DNA from: Loxodes magnus
Taxonomy: Eukaryota; Ciliophora; Karyorelictea; Loxodida; Loxodidae
Reading direction: 5' to 3'
NCBI GenBank assembly: GCA_946699065.1
Contig: CAMPDV010000358.1
Location: 186,001 to 250,000 of the forward strand
DNA length: 64,000 nucleotides
A program made the position numbers and the translations under genes. This document shows positions 10,931 through 23,911 of the stretch, piece after piece (position 1 is the first letter of the stretch; every line of letters starts with the position of its first letter). Below the pieces are notes generated by a model. That model worked only from the letters and a program-made list of their open reading frames with translations. It was not told the origin of the DNA and ran no database searches.

Positions 10931-13282
10931 ATGTCAGTATAAAGAGAGTGTTTGTCAGCTTTAATTTTCACTAACCTAGATTGAGCTTTAAAAGAGTTTG
11001 GAATTAACAAGGAGAAAGCCAACCAACTTGTTTGCGATTTTTAAACTCTTTAAAGTATGGACTTTGTTAACTAAGTTAAAAAGAAAGTAATTAGACTTAA
11101 AGACTCCATGTCTATAACCTAAATATCGGAAAAAGTAGGGCTCCCTTTTAACGTTGTAAAATAGATACTTAATGAAACCTAAAAGGATAACCAAAAGGCT
11201 CAAAAGTAAAAAAGTAATCAAAATCAAGCATCTAAATAAGAATTTCCTTTACATTCTATCAAAGTAGAATAAATAGCTGAGCAGACTTAAATCTTTAGTT
11301 AAGCAAAGTAGCATTCAAAAACAGATAAGGAAGAGTAAGATTAGAAAAGAAAGGAAGAAATTTTTCAATAACTATTCGAAAATTTTCTCAAGATAGAAGA
11401 AAACGAAAAAAGCACAAAGAAAAGACAAAGAAAGGAAAAAAGAAAAAAAATAATTATTATACCTGAGTAAGTAAACCTTTGTAAAATTACAAACCTAGAG
11501 TAATAAAACTAAACAGCAGATACTCAAAAAGTAAGCCCTGATAGTCTTACTTTAACCTAAGAAATTAATAAAGAGAATAAAAATCAAAGGAAGAATACCA
11601 AGAAAAAATAAATTAGAAATGAGAGGATTAAAAATATCTAAATAGAGGGGAAAGAAATTGTTCGATTGACTAAAAGTGGAGTAGTCGTATAAGGACCAGA
11701 CTAAAATGAGCAGTTTATGTGCTTGTACTGTGATCAAAGTTGCAAAGACGAAGTAATTCTCTCGAAGCATTTCATTGATAAGCATCCAAAAGCAAAACAG
11801 ATACATCTCTTCTGTCCTTAATGCTAAAATCTAGGTTTTGAAAATATTTCTTCTTATAATTCTCATTTAGAATCGCATTAAAAGAAGGGAGATACTATTA
11901 GGTACAATTTGAAGCAGATAAAGTAATTATAGCTTATTCAGAGTAAGAAAATAACTTTGTAGTTCATTGAATTAGATTAGTGAGTAGAAAAAATTGACTT
12001 TTATGCCAACCTTAAAGGCAAATAGAGAACAGAAAAATTTTTCGGAAGAGATATGAATCAAGAGTATTCTAGTGATGAATCTATACTTTTAATAGAGACT
12101 CAAAAATACTAATGCACAGAATGTGAGAAAAGCTTTGGTGAAGAGGATGAGTTTGCTTTGCATCAAAAGAAACATGAAAAGAAAAATAAAAATTACAAGC
12201 TTAAAACTAACAAAAGCTTTCAAGAGCTAGAAAGAGAAAATACTACCTTAAGGTATGGAACTATTATATACAACTCGGATAATATTGCATTATATAAATG
12301 CAAAGAATGTGAAGGAATATTCAAATCAAACTCTAAGATACAAAAGCATTTTGAAAAGAAGCATCCTAATGCCCAGTTTAATATCGTAAAATGCTCAGTA
12401 TGCGATAGTTAATTTGTAAAGAGATGGCACTTACTTAAGCATTTAAAAAGACATAAGAGTGTAGAGGAAAACAATTAAGAAGTTAAATGTTAAGAGGAAG
12501 AAAAGCAATAAAAATTAGCTAGTGACATTGTAGAGAAACCACAAGTTCAGCAGCAAATAGAAATATAAGAAAATACTAAATAAGACAAAAATAATTAAGA
12601 AAAGATTGAATAAGTAAAAAATGTTCAAGAAAAGAAAGAATAAGAAGGATAAAAGAGTAAATCGCAAATTATTGAAATAATAGAGATCGAGGAAGAAAAC
12701 GATAAGCAGTAAGGAAATAGCAAATAAGAAAAAGACAGTGAAGACTTAAATTAGGACGAGAAGAAGATAAAAAATCTGGTTCCAGAGCAAGTTAAAAGCA
12801 TAAATTTAGAGATCAAAAAAGAGTAGTTGGAAAATAATTCCTTACGATAAAATCATTCATTTGAAATCATGTAAGTTAAGTAGTAAGAAGGCTTTAAAAA
12901 GTATAGAAAAGTTATTGATTTGACTAGAGCATAGGCTAATGCGTCTAACTAAGCATTTTAAGTGAACTAAGCAAACTTTTAGCCGTTAAATAATAGACAG
13001 CTTATTCCAGTGTAGAATAATAGATAGATGATGTAGCCAAATTTAGTGAATCAGTATCAATAAAGTTAGTACGACGCAAGGTATTAGCAGCAAAACATGT
13101 ACTATTCCTATTATATGCCAAACTATCAATAACGAATTACTTTTCACTTTATAAGTTTAATGTTTCGATTAAAATTAAAAGGTTTAAAATTCCTTAATAA
13201 GAAATCCTTTAACACTTAGCTTATTATCCATTTAGGCATAAAAATCGTTAAAGTCATTCACGAAATTAAAAAACTTCTATGA
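10931..13282 (+). CDS. C2H2 zinc-finger protein with five fingers (intact family member)
   Basis: The frame gives about 783 aa. Five C2H2-type fingers are visible: from Cys264 (CLYC...H), Cys295 (CPQC), Cys395 (CTEC), Cys457 (CKEC) and Cys488 (CSVC), each followed by paired His. The N-terminal 240 residues are basic and Gln/Lys-rich; the region after the fingers is a long Glu/Lys/Gln-rich, coiled-coil-like tail ending in a Tyr/Gln-rich stretch. This is probably a nucleic-acid-binding nuclear protein, but its target is unknown. The same family occurs twice more here, at 55748 (+) and 62050-64000 (-), both degraded. Trp18 is encoded by TGA and the copy at 55748 has TGG at the same position, direct support for TGA as Trp. 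The exact C-terminus after the NYQQ segment is uncertain. Confidence 0.85.
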
Positions 13283-13717
13283 TTACTAGCCGCTTACAAT
13301 TATAACTACCCCCTTTCAGCTAATAGAAAAATTCTAAGTAGCACTAATTAGTTAAAGAATCCTTTCTTTACTCCTAAATTTTCTATCTTTATATGAATCT
13401 TTTTAGCTAAGTGCTTTATTCACTTACTATAACATTACGATTAGCATTTTAAGCTACTACTTCTTTATACTCATTTCAATCCATATAGCTTGGTAATTAT
13501 CAATTTTATTAGATATTATCTGATTTAGGACTAATATACTTAAATCTTCTACTAAAGCAATTTTAAACATAAAGCCTTAAATAAAGTTAAAATCTATAGG
13601 AGTATAAAAGAAGTTTAATTAGTAAGTTATTACAAGAATAAGTATTATTGGAGAAGCCTTATATGCTGTAAAAGAATTAATAATCTTAAGTATTCATACT
13701 GCTTAATTAACCCTTCT

Positions 13718-14653
13718 ATGTAATTAATTAGATAAAATCCTTTGATTTTATATGAATTAAGGGATCTTTATATTATAAATGAAAATAGCCTATTATCAGT
13801 ATTTGGAGAAGGCTTGAAATATGATAAAATTAATTAGTTTAAATGTCTTAAAGAGCTCCTCATGAGTTTAAATAGTAGCAATATCACTTTTGAAGCTTAG
13901 ATAAATAGAGTAATCATATCAACTACTATTTCTCTACCAATGATAATTAAAGTCTAACTTAGATTTCTCTTTGAACTTCAAAAGTAAAAGTTAGTTTCTT
14001 ATTTCGCTTTATATAATCAAATGCTAATAATGTTAAATCATTATAAGAGCATAGCCTACATTATACTTATTTGGACTAATATGTTATTTATCTCAATCAC
14101 TAAATATAACTACATAGCAATCTAAATATCTAAAAATAAGCTTTAATAACTATAATTTCTATAACTTCAAGGTTTTACTTAGGACTTTCAAATTTTTTTT
14201 ATTTATAGCAGATAAATAACTAGCTAAATGTATATCAGTTATCTCATAAGAAAATGAGTAAGTGAGTTAGGCAAATTACACATCTATTAGTTAAAATAAG
14301 GTTTGAAAACAAGATATAAATTTGGATAAAAGAGCCTTATATCTAATAACTTAATAGCTTACAGATCTCAGAAACTTATTAAGAGATACTAAAGGAATTC
14401 AATAAATTTGGATTTAATATAATAAGATTATTTACACTTCAAACATAATTAAGAGATTTTAGTACTTAGAAGTGCATTTTTCTTTTAGGGGAAAAGGTTT
14501 AAATCTATAAAAGATGAGAAAATGAAGAGTTTTTAAGTAATGAATAGATTTCTTGAAATGCTAGAGTATAAAAAAGCTTTACTGAAAGCTTGATCCTATA
14601 AAATATGGAAATAGTTTGTGCTTATATATTTAAGACATTTTAATAACTTGTGA
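13718..14653 (+). CDS. Possible hypothetical protein
   Basis: An open frame of about 311 codons ends in TGA, with plausible Trp-encoding TGA codons (RKWVSEL, KAWSYK). Composition is less biased than a random AT-rich translation (for example SVFGEGLKYDK and KSIKDEKMK), but no domain is recognised. The upstream frame stays open, so the start is arbitrary. Confidence 0.3.
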
Positions 14654-15838
14654 ACTCAATTATCTTAGATTTATCAAGTATCTCTAAAACTAAAATGACA
14701 AATAGTAAATATAACCCTTAATGTGACTATTTTAAGTTAAATAAAGTTATTATTAATTTTGTTTAAATCCTTAGAAAATTTAGACTACAAAGTATTAATT
14801 TAGTTATAAGTGAATCCCTTTGCTTAGTTAAATAATTTCTGCCAATAATCTAGAATTATTAATTGTATATGTATTATTATATAATTTATGCAAGTGAATG
14901 AAATCATTTGCTGTTTTGAAATTAATATTTAATGTATAATAATTAGCTATAAAAGAAAATACAAGCTATTGTTTAAGAAATCGCTCAATCTTTTTCGTTT
15001 TACCAACTTTTTGATGAGGATATAAGATCTTCGTTGAATGCCTTCAATTTTAAAAGCAATAAAATATTAAACTGATTTAGTTACATTAATTTAAATTATA
15101 GTGACTAAGCTTTATGATGTTTGATTTATTCCATTTTATTTGAATAATTTACAAAGAAAGTAAAGTTTTAGCACTAGATTTATTTAATTTCCTAGTAAGT
15201 ATATTTGTTGAATTTATATCTTTATACCTTTTCACTTAATAATTATTAAAATGCATACATATCTATTTAGATAGCTTTTTATTTTCGTCTATCTTTTGGA
15301 ATTATTCCCTAGATTCATGTTAGCTTTAATATGCTTTTATTAGATAGTTCCTATTATATTAAATACAGTTGCTACTTGCTAAAAAGCATTCTACCATCAA
15401 GTTATCAAACTGTGCTCATCTTTTTTAAGCATTTTTCTTTTTTATTAATCTTTCTATCAAACAGATACATTATTTCCATTTAGCAATATTTTAGAATGAT
15501 ATTGGTTAATTGATGAAATAACTAAACTAAAGCTAAATATAGTCCAAACTTCTAAAATAGAAACTAGATAATCTAAGGAAATTAATTAGTTTGGAATGAT
15601 AAAAAAGCGAGGAAATTATTATAAACAGATGGTAGAACAAAGAAGAGTAAATAATGTGACTTATTTTAATTTAAAAGATAAGAGTCATAACTTAATGCTT
15701 TACTAATGAATCAAGAATGAGCATAACAGATTATAAAATAGTGCAAGGAGGATAAGCATAAAGCATATATTGTTTGAATAGTGACTAAGCTTTTAAAAAC
15801 TACTACTCAGTTATAATTAAAACGTATTAGGTTAAGTG
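14654..15838. other. AT-rich spacer
   Basis: Nothing convincing was seen on either strand. Confidence 0.35.
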
Positions 15839-16549
15839 ATGGTGCTACATTAATAGTGCTTTATATCTATCTTTATATTCTCCTTTTTATTGTTATATTG
15901 CATATTTGATTCTAAAATTCCAGTCATTTTATTTAAAGTATAAACTGCAAGCAAATCATATAGTATCTGCTAAATTTTAGGATTTTAAGTCGGATAATAA
16001 TAAACTTAAAATCTAAGCCTTTGGAATTTTCTCAAATTGAAATTTGAGTTAGATGCTATTAAGAGAGCAAGAGGCTCATTTTATCAACACCTTTGGATTT
16101 CACATTAGGAGAAGATAGAGGAAGTTTCTATTTCGGAATAAGTAGATTATTATAAAAAACTATAAAAATTCCAAAAAAAAAGCATAAATAATCTTAATCT
16201 AAATAAACTTAAGAATAAGCTTTAATGCTTAGATAATTAAGCAAGAATCTAACTTACCAATACTTAAATAAAGAGATACTTTAAATGTTTTATTCAGTTT
16301 AGTGTATTTTAAGTTAATAATCATTTAATATTAACTTAATAGAGAGGTATTATGATTATAAACAAAAAAGAAAGCTTATCATGTTTATTTAAGCAACTTT
16401 TAAGTGAAAATTAACTTAAGTAAGCATGCTTTTATAGCTAAAGAAAATAGAAGGTTAATGCAAATATTATAACTTTCAATGATATTTGCTTTAATAATCT
16501 TGCTTAGTCTATAATTGTTTGGGTACATATATATTTCTGCTTTAATTGA
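15839..16549 (+). CDS. Possible small secreted or membrane-anchored protein
   Basis: A 236-codon frame starts at an ATG, has a hydrophobic N-terminal segment (FISIFIFSFLLLYCIF, residues about 8-23) that could be a signal peptide, and contains one coding-like stretch (ELDAIKRARGSF, EKIEEVSISEQVDYYKK). The rest resembles translated AT-rich DNA. No homology is recognised. Confidence 0.25.
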
Positions 16550-18473
16550 AGAAAATTTAATATATTGCAAGATAATTTCATTTTTAAGTTTTATTTCTTT
16601 ACTTTAACTAGCGAATTTTCTTTCAAGCTTTTAATAAAATTAAATTTTCAATCTCAATAAGCATATCTTATCTAATATTTCTAAACTCATGACCTTAAAA
16701 GATTGCATCAAATACATATAAAGTCTAATTCATGACTATTAATCCTAAAGCTATTTTTATTTAATTTATAGCTAATTTGCAATACTGCTAATTGTACTTT
16801 TATAGGTTATTTTTATTAATTATGTATCTCTTTATTGTTTAACTAAAAGTTTAAATTATTTATTTACAACTGATTAGTCTCTCACTCAACATATCATCCA
16901 TATTATATAGAGGAATATTATTAAACTAAAGTTCTTCTAAAGAAGAGTATTATTTTAATTATCTATTTTCAAATTTAATGCAAATTCTTTTAATTATTGG
17001 TATTACTATTCATATCCTTTTTCTTCTTATATATATTCACTCAATTAAACATATTGATTACATTTAATGAAGGATATGATTGTATTATAATGGCATAGTA
17101 TCACTTTAACTACTTTTAGTATTTTTCCTACTTTAATTTTCTTATTTCACATCTTTCTAAGTTATCCTACTCCTTATATATTCCAATCTTTATACTTACC
17201 TTCATTAGTCTATTTATTAATACTCTTAAGGAAATTTCTGTATAAATGAACTTATATTTATTAACTGAACTATATTGATTCTTTATATTACCTCTTAGTT
17301 TAAATTTAAAGCCTCTTAGACTTTTTAGTACTTTTAATACATCTATAAACTAGCGAAAAAGAAAGGTTTCTTTTTACAAGTATATATAAATATGATAGAA
17401 AGAATAGTTCACTGTATTTTTAGATTACTCAGCTAAGTTACAATTAAAAACTAAAGTTAGCATTTGATTTAATTCTCTACTTCATTAAGTATCAACATTA
17501 GAATTAGAATTTCTCTTTATTAGCATGCTGAGCTCTTTAGTAAATCAGCTGCAGATATATGCAAAGCAATTATAAACATATTTGGCTATTAAACCCAAAG
17601 AAATATCTTAAGGAAAGCAATTAGAGAGTTATTTGATTTGCTTTTCTTAATGTAAAATAACTAAGATACTTATATTAAAGTCTATATACTTCAATAAGCT
17701 AAACTAAATCATATTTTTAGCTTATCTAATCAATCTATTTTTAGTTCCCCTAGCAGTAGAAATATTTCTAAATTTATACTTAGGGGATAAAACTTATTAT
17801 ATCATTAGCTAGCAAAATTAAATATACTTAAAAGTCAAAAAGCAATAAAGATATAACGAAGATGCTATTTAATGAGATTCCATTTAAATAGCTTTTTATA
17901 TAGTTTCTTAATTATCTAGTATATATAAATAAATAGATATTAACTATATAGCAAGTTAATATAAGCAAGTATACAAAGGTTAGTTTATAATATAAACTAC
18001 AAGATACTAAAGCTTATAAAGATAGATAGTCACTTACTAAAATCTTCATCTTATTGCTATAAAGCTAATCTCTTATATATGCCTATGGTAAATAGAATAA
18101 ATATGATTCATATCTTATGAAATTTAAGCTTATTAAATTATTCAGCTGTCTAAACCCACCTGCCCCAAATTTAAATCTTAGAGGAAAAGAGTATTAAGAG
18201 AATAAATAAAATGAAAATAACTTAAAAATGAAAAAAGCATGCTAATAAGATAGTTATAGATTTCATTAATAGTAGGCTAATCATCAAAGAGAGTGATTAA
18301 TTACAATAGGCATGCAAAATAGCTTTAGAGGGATTAAAAGAGAGTTAAAATGCAGAAAATAAATACATTCTTATAAATTATCTGAACATCAGTTTTTTCT
18401 CTATCTTGATACTCTCAAAATAACGTAAAGAGAAACTTAAAAGCTCTATTAAGAAATCGCTTATTATTTATTA
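16550..18473. other. AT-rich spacer
   Basis: This is about 1.9 kb of AT-rich sequence with no frame, repeat or structured element that I can support. Confidence 0.35.
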
Positions 18474-19415
18474 ATGTGTACCCTTAAAATTAGGCTAAAA
18501 GAATAAAAGTAAAATGACTTAAGGAAACTGAATGATGTATCTTAGAAGCATTATATTTTCAATTAAAATTAAGGGTAAGAAAGGAATTATTTTAATAACT
18601 TGATTTATATCTCTTAATAAAAGCATAAGATACAATTATAAAAGAAGATTAATAGTACTGATAGAAAAGGTATTCTTAACAAGAAGAAATACATCACTTA
18701 TAAATGCGCTTAGTTATTCTTTAAGCTAGATGACTTAAAGATTTCAAAATACTTATTTAAAGAATCTTCAATTATTTCTAGAAGCAGGTTTTAAGATTAT
18801 TAATTGATTTTGAGTCCGTAGCTAAAATTTTTCTGATAATAGTTCAATAGACAGAAGCAGCAAAATGAATAATATGCTTGATTATATTTTAATAATTGAA
18901 TAGGAAGCTTTTAAGCAGATTAGTTTTGGTAAAAGGCAAATAGAACACTATAAGTAAAAGAGATTGACATAAAATTTGATTTTATAGAAATAATGCTTGC
19001 TAGATTTAAAGAGATGCTTATATAGATTGAATGCTAGTAAGAAATTTTAAAAGTCAGTGGAAGATGAAAGAGATATTGAGTCATTAACTTATTTCTAAGC
19101 AACGAATTTATACAAATCCCTATTATAGAGTTAACATTAAAGAATTGGTTACAGCTATAACTTAATTATTAAGGCAGAGTTAAGAAACAAAATCTAAATG
19201 ATATTAGTTAACGTTTTATAATTTAAGGTTTTGATCTTCATTTATCAACTTGCAAATTAGAGGCAAATTAGCTAAGAAAAACAAAAGCAGAGTGATGAAG
19301 ATTATTAGGTACTTATTGCTAAATAAAGACTATCTCTTGATTTCTTAATCTTAGTTTTGCTCTTATTCTGAAAAGCTACTTGCTATGGATCTTCTTATTT
19401 TAATTCTTTTATTGA
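18474..19415 (+). CDS. Possible hypothetical protein
   Basis: An ATG-started frame of about 313 codons has a fairly protein-like composition, with charged and Trp-containing stretches such as CAQLFFKLDDLK, YAWLYFNNWIGSF and VSGRWKRYW. Several Trp are encoded by TGA, including a tandem TGATGA at 19293 read as Trp-Trp; if that is the stop, the protein ends at about 273 aa. No domain is recognised. It is followed within 50 bp by a GC-rich island. Confidence 0.35.
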
Positions 19416-19460
19416 ACGTCTTCATCGCTTTAGACTGTAAAATTCTTTATTCACTTTCTC

Positions 19461-19650
19461 TATCTGGAGGAGTCCCCACGACTAAAGACGAGTTAGAATC
19501 TTTCCTCGGATTAGACGTCATATCGTCCATATTCTAGATATAATTCTAAGTCTAAACCCTTCGTTGCTGGATTCTCTGCACAATAGGTAGATCACTCTAC
19601 GAATTGGTAGTTAGCGAAGATTAGCCAACGATCACTTTTCACGTAATCTG
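19461..19650. ncRNA. GC-rich structured island, candidate non-coding RNA
   Basis: A patch of raised GC lies in AT-rich DNA with several complementary segments: TTAGAAT near 19493 with ATTCTAA near 19542, and a small hairpin GTAG-ATCACT-CTAC near 19588. No coding frame explains it and no RNA class is recognised. The strand is unknown. Confidence 0.4.
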
Positions 19651-20210
19651 ATCTTTATTGAGTACTAGCTTCTAGTCTTTAATCCTTTAAACATATTACA
19701 TATGTGACTCCATATTATTAATAATTGATATTTAATTTAGCTATATACAGGCTTTGAGCCTTTATAGCTTTCAATTTTATATAAATAGATAATCTAACGC
19801 TTTTAAAACTTAACCTCACTTAAATTTCTTTTTATATATTTTAGACTCTTTAGTATTCTAGTAAATATATAGTGTTGGCAAAGAGAAAGAAATATGAAAA
19901 TTATGGACTTGACTGGAAGAAAATTAAACTTGCTTTGGCAAAAGGTAATTAAGGTTTATATACCTGGGAAGAAATAAATTAAAAAGGATAGATTGATTCA
20001 AAAGATAAAGCTAAATATCTGCCTTATAAAGCAAGTAAGCTAAGATGTTTCTTCATCTTGATAAATCTTAATAAATTTAGTTAGATGCTCAAAACGAATA
20101 ACTATTTAATTTAAAGCAAAACAATTAATAATTATTAAAGAGTTGGTTGAATAATACTTTTGCCTTTATCATCAAACTAAAATTATTTTTTATTTAGTGA
20201 GCTCATAAAA

Positions 20211-21284
20211 ATGAGAGAGGGACATGGATGGGTTTATGCTAGATCTATAGTAAGCTCTTGCTCTATTTTGAGCAGTATTTTTATAATGTTTATGTATGTA
20301 AGATTCAAAAAATTAAGATCCTTTCCTTTTAAGCTTGTTTTTTGGCTTAGTTTTTGTGACTTCTGATTTTCCTTTTAGATGTTTTTATATTATTTCCATT
20401 CTACTGATCATGAGTGGTTGTGTAATATTCAAGCATATATGAATTAGTATTTTCAACTATGTTCTGTCCTTTGAACTACTGTAATTGCTTATACTTAGTA
20501 TAAGTCTGCTGTTATGTCTCAGCTCAATATTTAGAAAAGTTATTATTAGTATATGATTTTTGCTTTTGGCGTCTCTGGTATAATATGAAGCATTCCACTT
20601 TATTGGAAAATGTATGGAGTAACAGTAGAAGACGAATATTGCTGACTTAAATTCGATTATAATGACAAGCATGATAATCATCGCTTTCATATACTGAGCT
20701 TTATTGTTTGGTACTCTCCTTTGATTGTTTCAATTATATTGAACACTTATTTTTATTATCGAGTAAATAAAGTACTTAGCAGCTGCCTTAACAGAGTTTA
20801 GCATGCTGAGAAATTTAAATATGTTAAGTATCTTTGAATGTATCCAATTGTGCAGGCCGCCTGCTGATTTAGCATGCTTCTGTGAAGAGTTATTTAGATA
20901 TGCGGTATACATACCTGAGATAGAACTGGGTATTCTTTAGGTCTGGTCATAGCATATTCTCAAGGCTCTTTTAATGCTATAGTGTATGGGTATAACAAGA
21001 GCGTAAGAAGAATAATTTGCTGCAAAGATTAAAACCATAATAGATCAGAGTAATTGCTGAACATTTCAGATGAAACTTAAACAATGAGTATAACGAGTCT
21101 TTATCTCGAAGAACAAAATTAATGTGAAGAAAATTTTGGTGTCAAGGACAGTGTCGAATTATTTGGATAAAAAGGAATATTAGATAATACAAACTCTACT
21201 TCTAGCTTTTAATTTTTAGCTATCATTTTGCTTAATAACTATAATTCTATTTACATTTAACATACAATGTCTAAGCATTTCTGA
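20211..21284 (+). CDS. Seven-transmembrane GPCR, cAMP-receptor-like (Dicty_CAR/class E type)
   Basis: The 357-aa frame has seven hydrophobic segments. Family hallmarks include WLCNIQAYMNQYFQLCSVLW (TM3 start with its Cys), a second-loop Cys (EDEYCW), WYSPLIVSIILN, YPIVQAACWFSMLLWR (TM6) and QGSFNAIVYGYNKSVRR (TM7 exit). In Dictyostelium such receptors bind extracellular cAMP; the ligand here is unknown. Many Trp are TGA-coded at positions where the family has aromatic residues. A cytosolic Ser/Thr- and acid-rich tail of about 75 aa follows TM7. The start is the ATG after an A-run. A protein-like segment in the same frame at about 19875-20050 (including GLDWKKIKLALAKG) may be another exon or a small upstream gene. 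The final 25 codons look AT-driven, so the true stop could be earlier or follow an intron. Confidence 0.8.
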
Positions 21285-22861
21285 ATGAGGGCTTATATGC
21301 TAAACCAATATTAAACCTTAAAAGCATAATTTTAAAATGCTTTTATCTGCTCTTTGAAAGCAAATAATCTCGAAATTTCATTAAAGATTACTAAATTTCA
21401 CATCTGTGAACCTTATAAAGATTATCTATTTGTATGAGCGTCTCTTACTTACTAAATTAATAGAGAAAGCTTAAAATTGTGAAACGGCTACAGCTATTTC
21501 TTAATTAATAATCTCCGAATTATAAAGTATCATTACCAATCCATTTTTTATATATAAGCTTCCTATTAAATATCAAATAGGCATTTCATTCATTTTACTC
21601 TCAATTATAAGTGAAAAAATTTAATAGTATAATAAATAAAAGAATCTTGGTTTATACCTAGTTGCAGCTTATGAATGAAATATCTTAAATACTGGGATTT
21701 ATTAAGAATAAAAGGAAGAATAACCAGCTTAGGCTAGTTTTCATTATATGGATTACAGCTCTTAGTTCTATTTAAAGAATAAACAAGCAAATACAATACA
21801 CTAAGTATAAAAATCAGCTACGTATTGCTCCCTTTAAATCATTAATAATGAATATCAAACTAAACCATAGCAACCGCTATTTTTCATGCTTATTATAATA
21901 ATAGATGTGATATATAATATTATTTATATAAGCAATTAAGTTGACTACTAGCTAGGTATTTAGTATAAGAGATATAAGGATTTTAATTGAAGAATATCTC
22001 TATATTTTAAGCATGATATTCATATATGCTTAGTCTTTTAGCCAAGATAAAAAGAAAGTTAAAAGTAAAGGATGAAGTAATTTCTATAACTAAGTCAATA
22101 GAGATTTTTCCTAGCTTTTCCTTATTTATCAATTTACTCCACTTAGAAGTTAATTTAAGATAATAATCCTAATTTTATCTAAAGAAGCGCTCTACTTATT
22201 TACAAAACTGCTTACCATTACAAGCTCTATAAATCTTAATTAAATAAAATCTATATAAAGATAAGCATTCTAATACTAAATCCCTCGCTAGATTAGTAGA
22301 ATAAAATAGTTAAGTAAATCTTACTACTAAAGATAAATCTCTTAGCATATCTGGGTAGTTAATTTAAACTAGAATGTAGCTACAAGCTAAAGATTGGTTT
22401 ATATAAAGAAGAAAGAATATAAAAGGTTATCATTATAGGTAGACATATCTGATAAGGATTAATATAACATTTAGTCCTATTTACAATACACTGAAGTATT
22501 AGATTTAAAATGATCAAGATATTAGTTATTTTTATTAAGCTGGAAAAGAGAATTTATATATGAATGATTATCTCAATTCACATCAGTGTAAGATAAATTA
22601 CCGACTTATTAATAATAGGGTCAAGACTGATAAAATTATAACTATCTTTCATATTTCCTTGGAAGATTCTAAGTTAATTGTAAGAGTATTCAAAACTTAG
22701 GAGTTGAGAATTATAAGAAGGAAGAAAGGTTTTAGGAAGAAAAAGTAGTAGAGGAATAAATGGGAAGATTAAATAAGAAAAAGATGCATTATAATAAAGA
22801 AAATTGTATGTAAAGACTTTTAACTAGCTTCATTATAGGGATATTTTAATTAAGATTAAAG
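21285..22861. other. AT-rich spacer upstream of the methyltransferase gene
   Basis: This is mostly noncoding in appearance. From about 22690 a Glu/Lys-rich stretch is open in the same frame as the downstream gene and may be its true N-terminus (Met at 22760). A possible 21-nt intron (GTAAGAGTATTC...TTAG) lies near 22680. Confidence 0.35.
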
Positions 22862-23911
22862 ATGTAGAAAAAATTATTAATTGTTGCCTTTATTATTTTT
22901 ACCTCTCTCTACATAGTATTCGATATAAAGCAAGTGTATGGCTCAAGTTAGCTTGATTAAGTCTTTTGATTTATTTAAAGTGATAAGAAGAGTGAATAAA
23001 GAATCAACGAAAAGTAAAGAATAGAAGGAAGTGTATCTATGAAGTTTAAGGATATGTAAAGGTTATAGGGGATATAATAAACTAGTAAGAATTAGAATTA
23101 GGCAACAGTTAATATTAGCACTTAAGATGATGAAAAGACAATCTAGCAGTAGAATATTAGTAAAACAATTACTTTTCGGACAAGTTAGTTTTTCTACATG
23201 GGATAAGGTTACAAAATAAGTTGCAGTTTTGATCTAGATAGTCACTGTTATATAAGACTTTAAAAAAATAGATAAGAACTCAGTGAAGCTCATTTAGTTA
23301 ATATATATAATCTAGTGTTGCAATTGGGAAATTATTCAATTGATATTGGAGCTAATATAGGAATTCATTGCATTAGAATGGCAGCTATATTGAGAAATAG
23401 AAGTTATTAAATTCAAAAGCATGTACATTGTATTGAAGCAGCAGAAATTACATTTGATATATTAAGAAGAAATATAAAGTAGAATAACTTAACAGAAACT
23501 GTACAAATTTATTAAAAAGCATTGTGACATAACTAGACAATCCTCACTTTTCAACAAAACAGACAAGCTGGTAAGTCAAAATTAGTTTCATCGATTTAAA
23601 TTTCCGAGCAAAATGACTAGAATGCAGTTTACACGGTAAAATTAGATGATTTAATTTCAGAACTTGACACTGTTAATTTTATAAAGGTAGATGTCGAAGG
23701 AGCAGACTGTAACGTAATTCTTGGAGCAAGAAAGATAATTGAAAGAAATAAAGATAAATTGGTCATAGTTTTTGAGTTTAGTAGGCTTCTAAGATCTTAT
23801 TGATCTGCATGTTAAGAAATGACTTCAATGATCTATAGTATGAATCTAATGACTTTTTAATTCTAATGTGGCTTTAAAATACACAGAAAAACCTTCAGAA
23901 TCAAGCCATGA
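22862..23911 (+). CDS. Membrane-anchored FkbM-type SAM methyltransferase
   Basis: The protein begins with a hydrophobic signal-anchor (KLLIVAFIIFTSLYIVF), then a linker, then a Methyltransf_21/FkbM-like domain. Visible hallmarks are the SAM-binding motif DIGANIGIHCIRMA, the acidic motif (CIEAAEITFDILRRNIKQN), LDDLI, and the family motif FIKVDVEGADCNVILGA. This fits a type II membrane O-methyltransferase in the endomembrane system; the substrate is unknown. The 3' end is ambiguous: a TGATGA at 23909 is taken as the stop after GFKIHRKTFRIKP, but the frame continues plausibly as Trp-Trp through QICDLQQIAMPS for at least another 50 residues. An in-frame Met at 22760 would add a 34-residue cytosolic tail. 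Confidence 0.75.

Noticed and set aside
13283-13717. Continuation of the zinc-finger frame beyond its TGA at 13280 into about 1.4 kb of open frame
   Set aside because: Composition immediately after the TGA is that of random AT-rich DNA, and with only TGA as a possible stop an open frame is not evidence.
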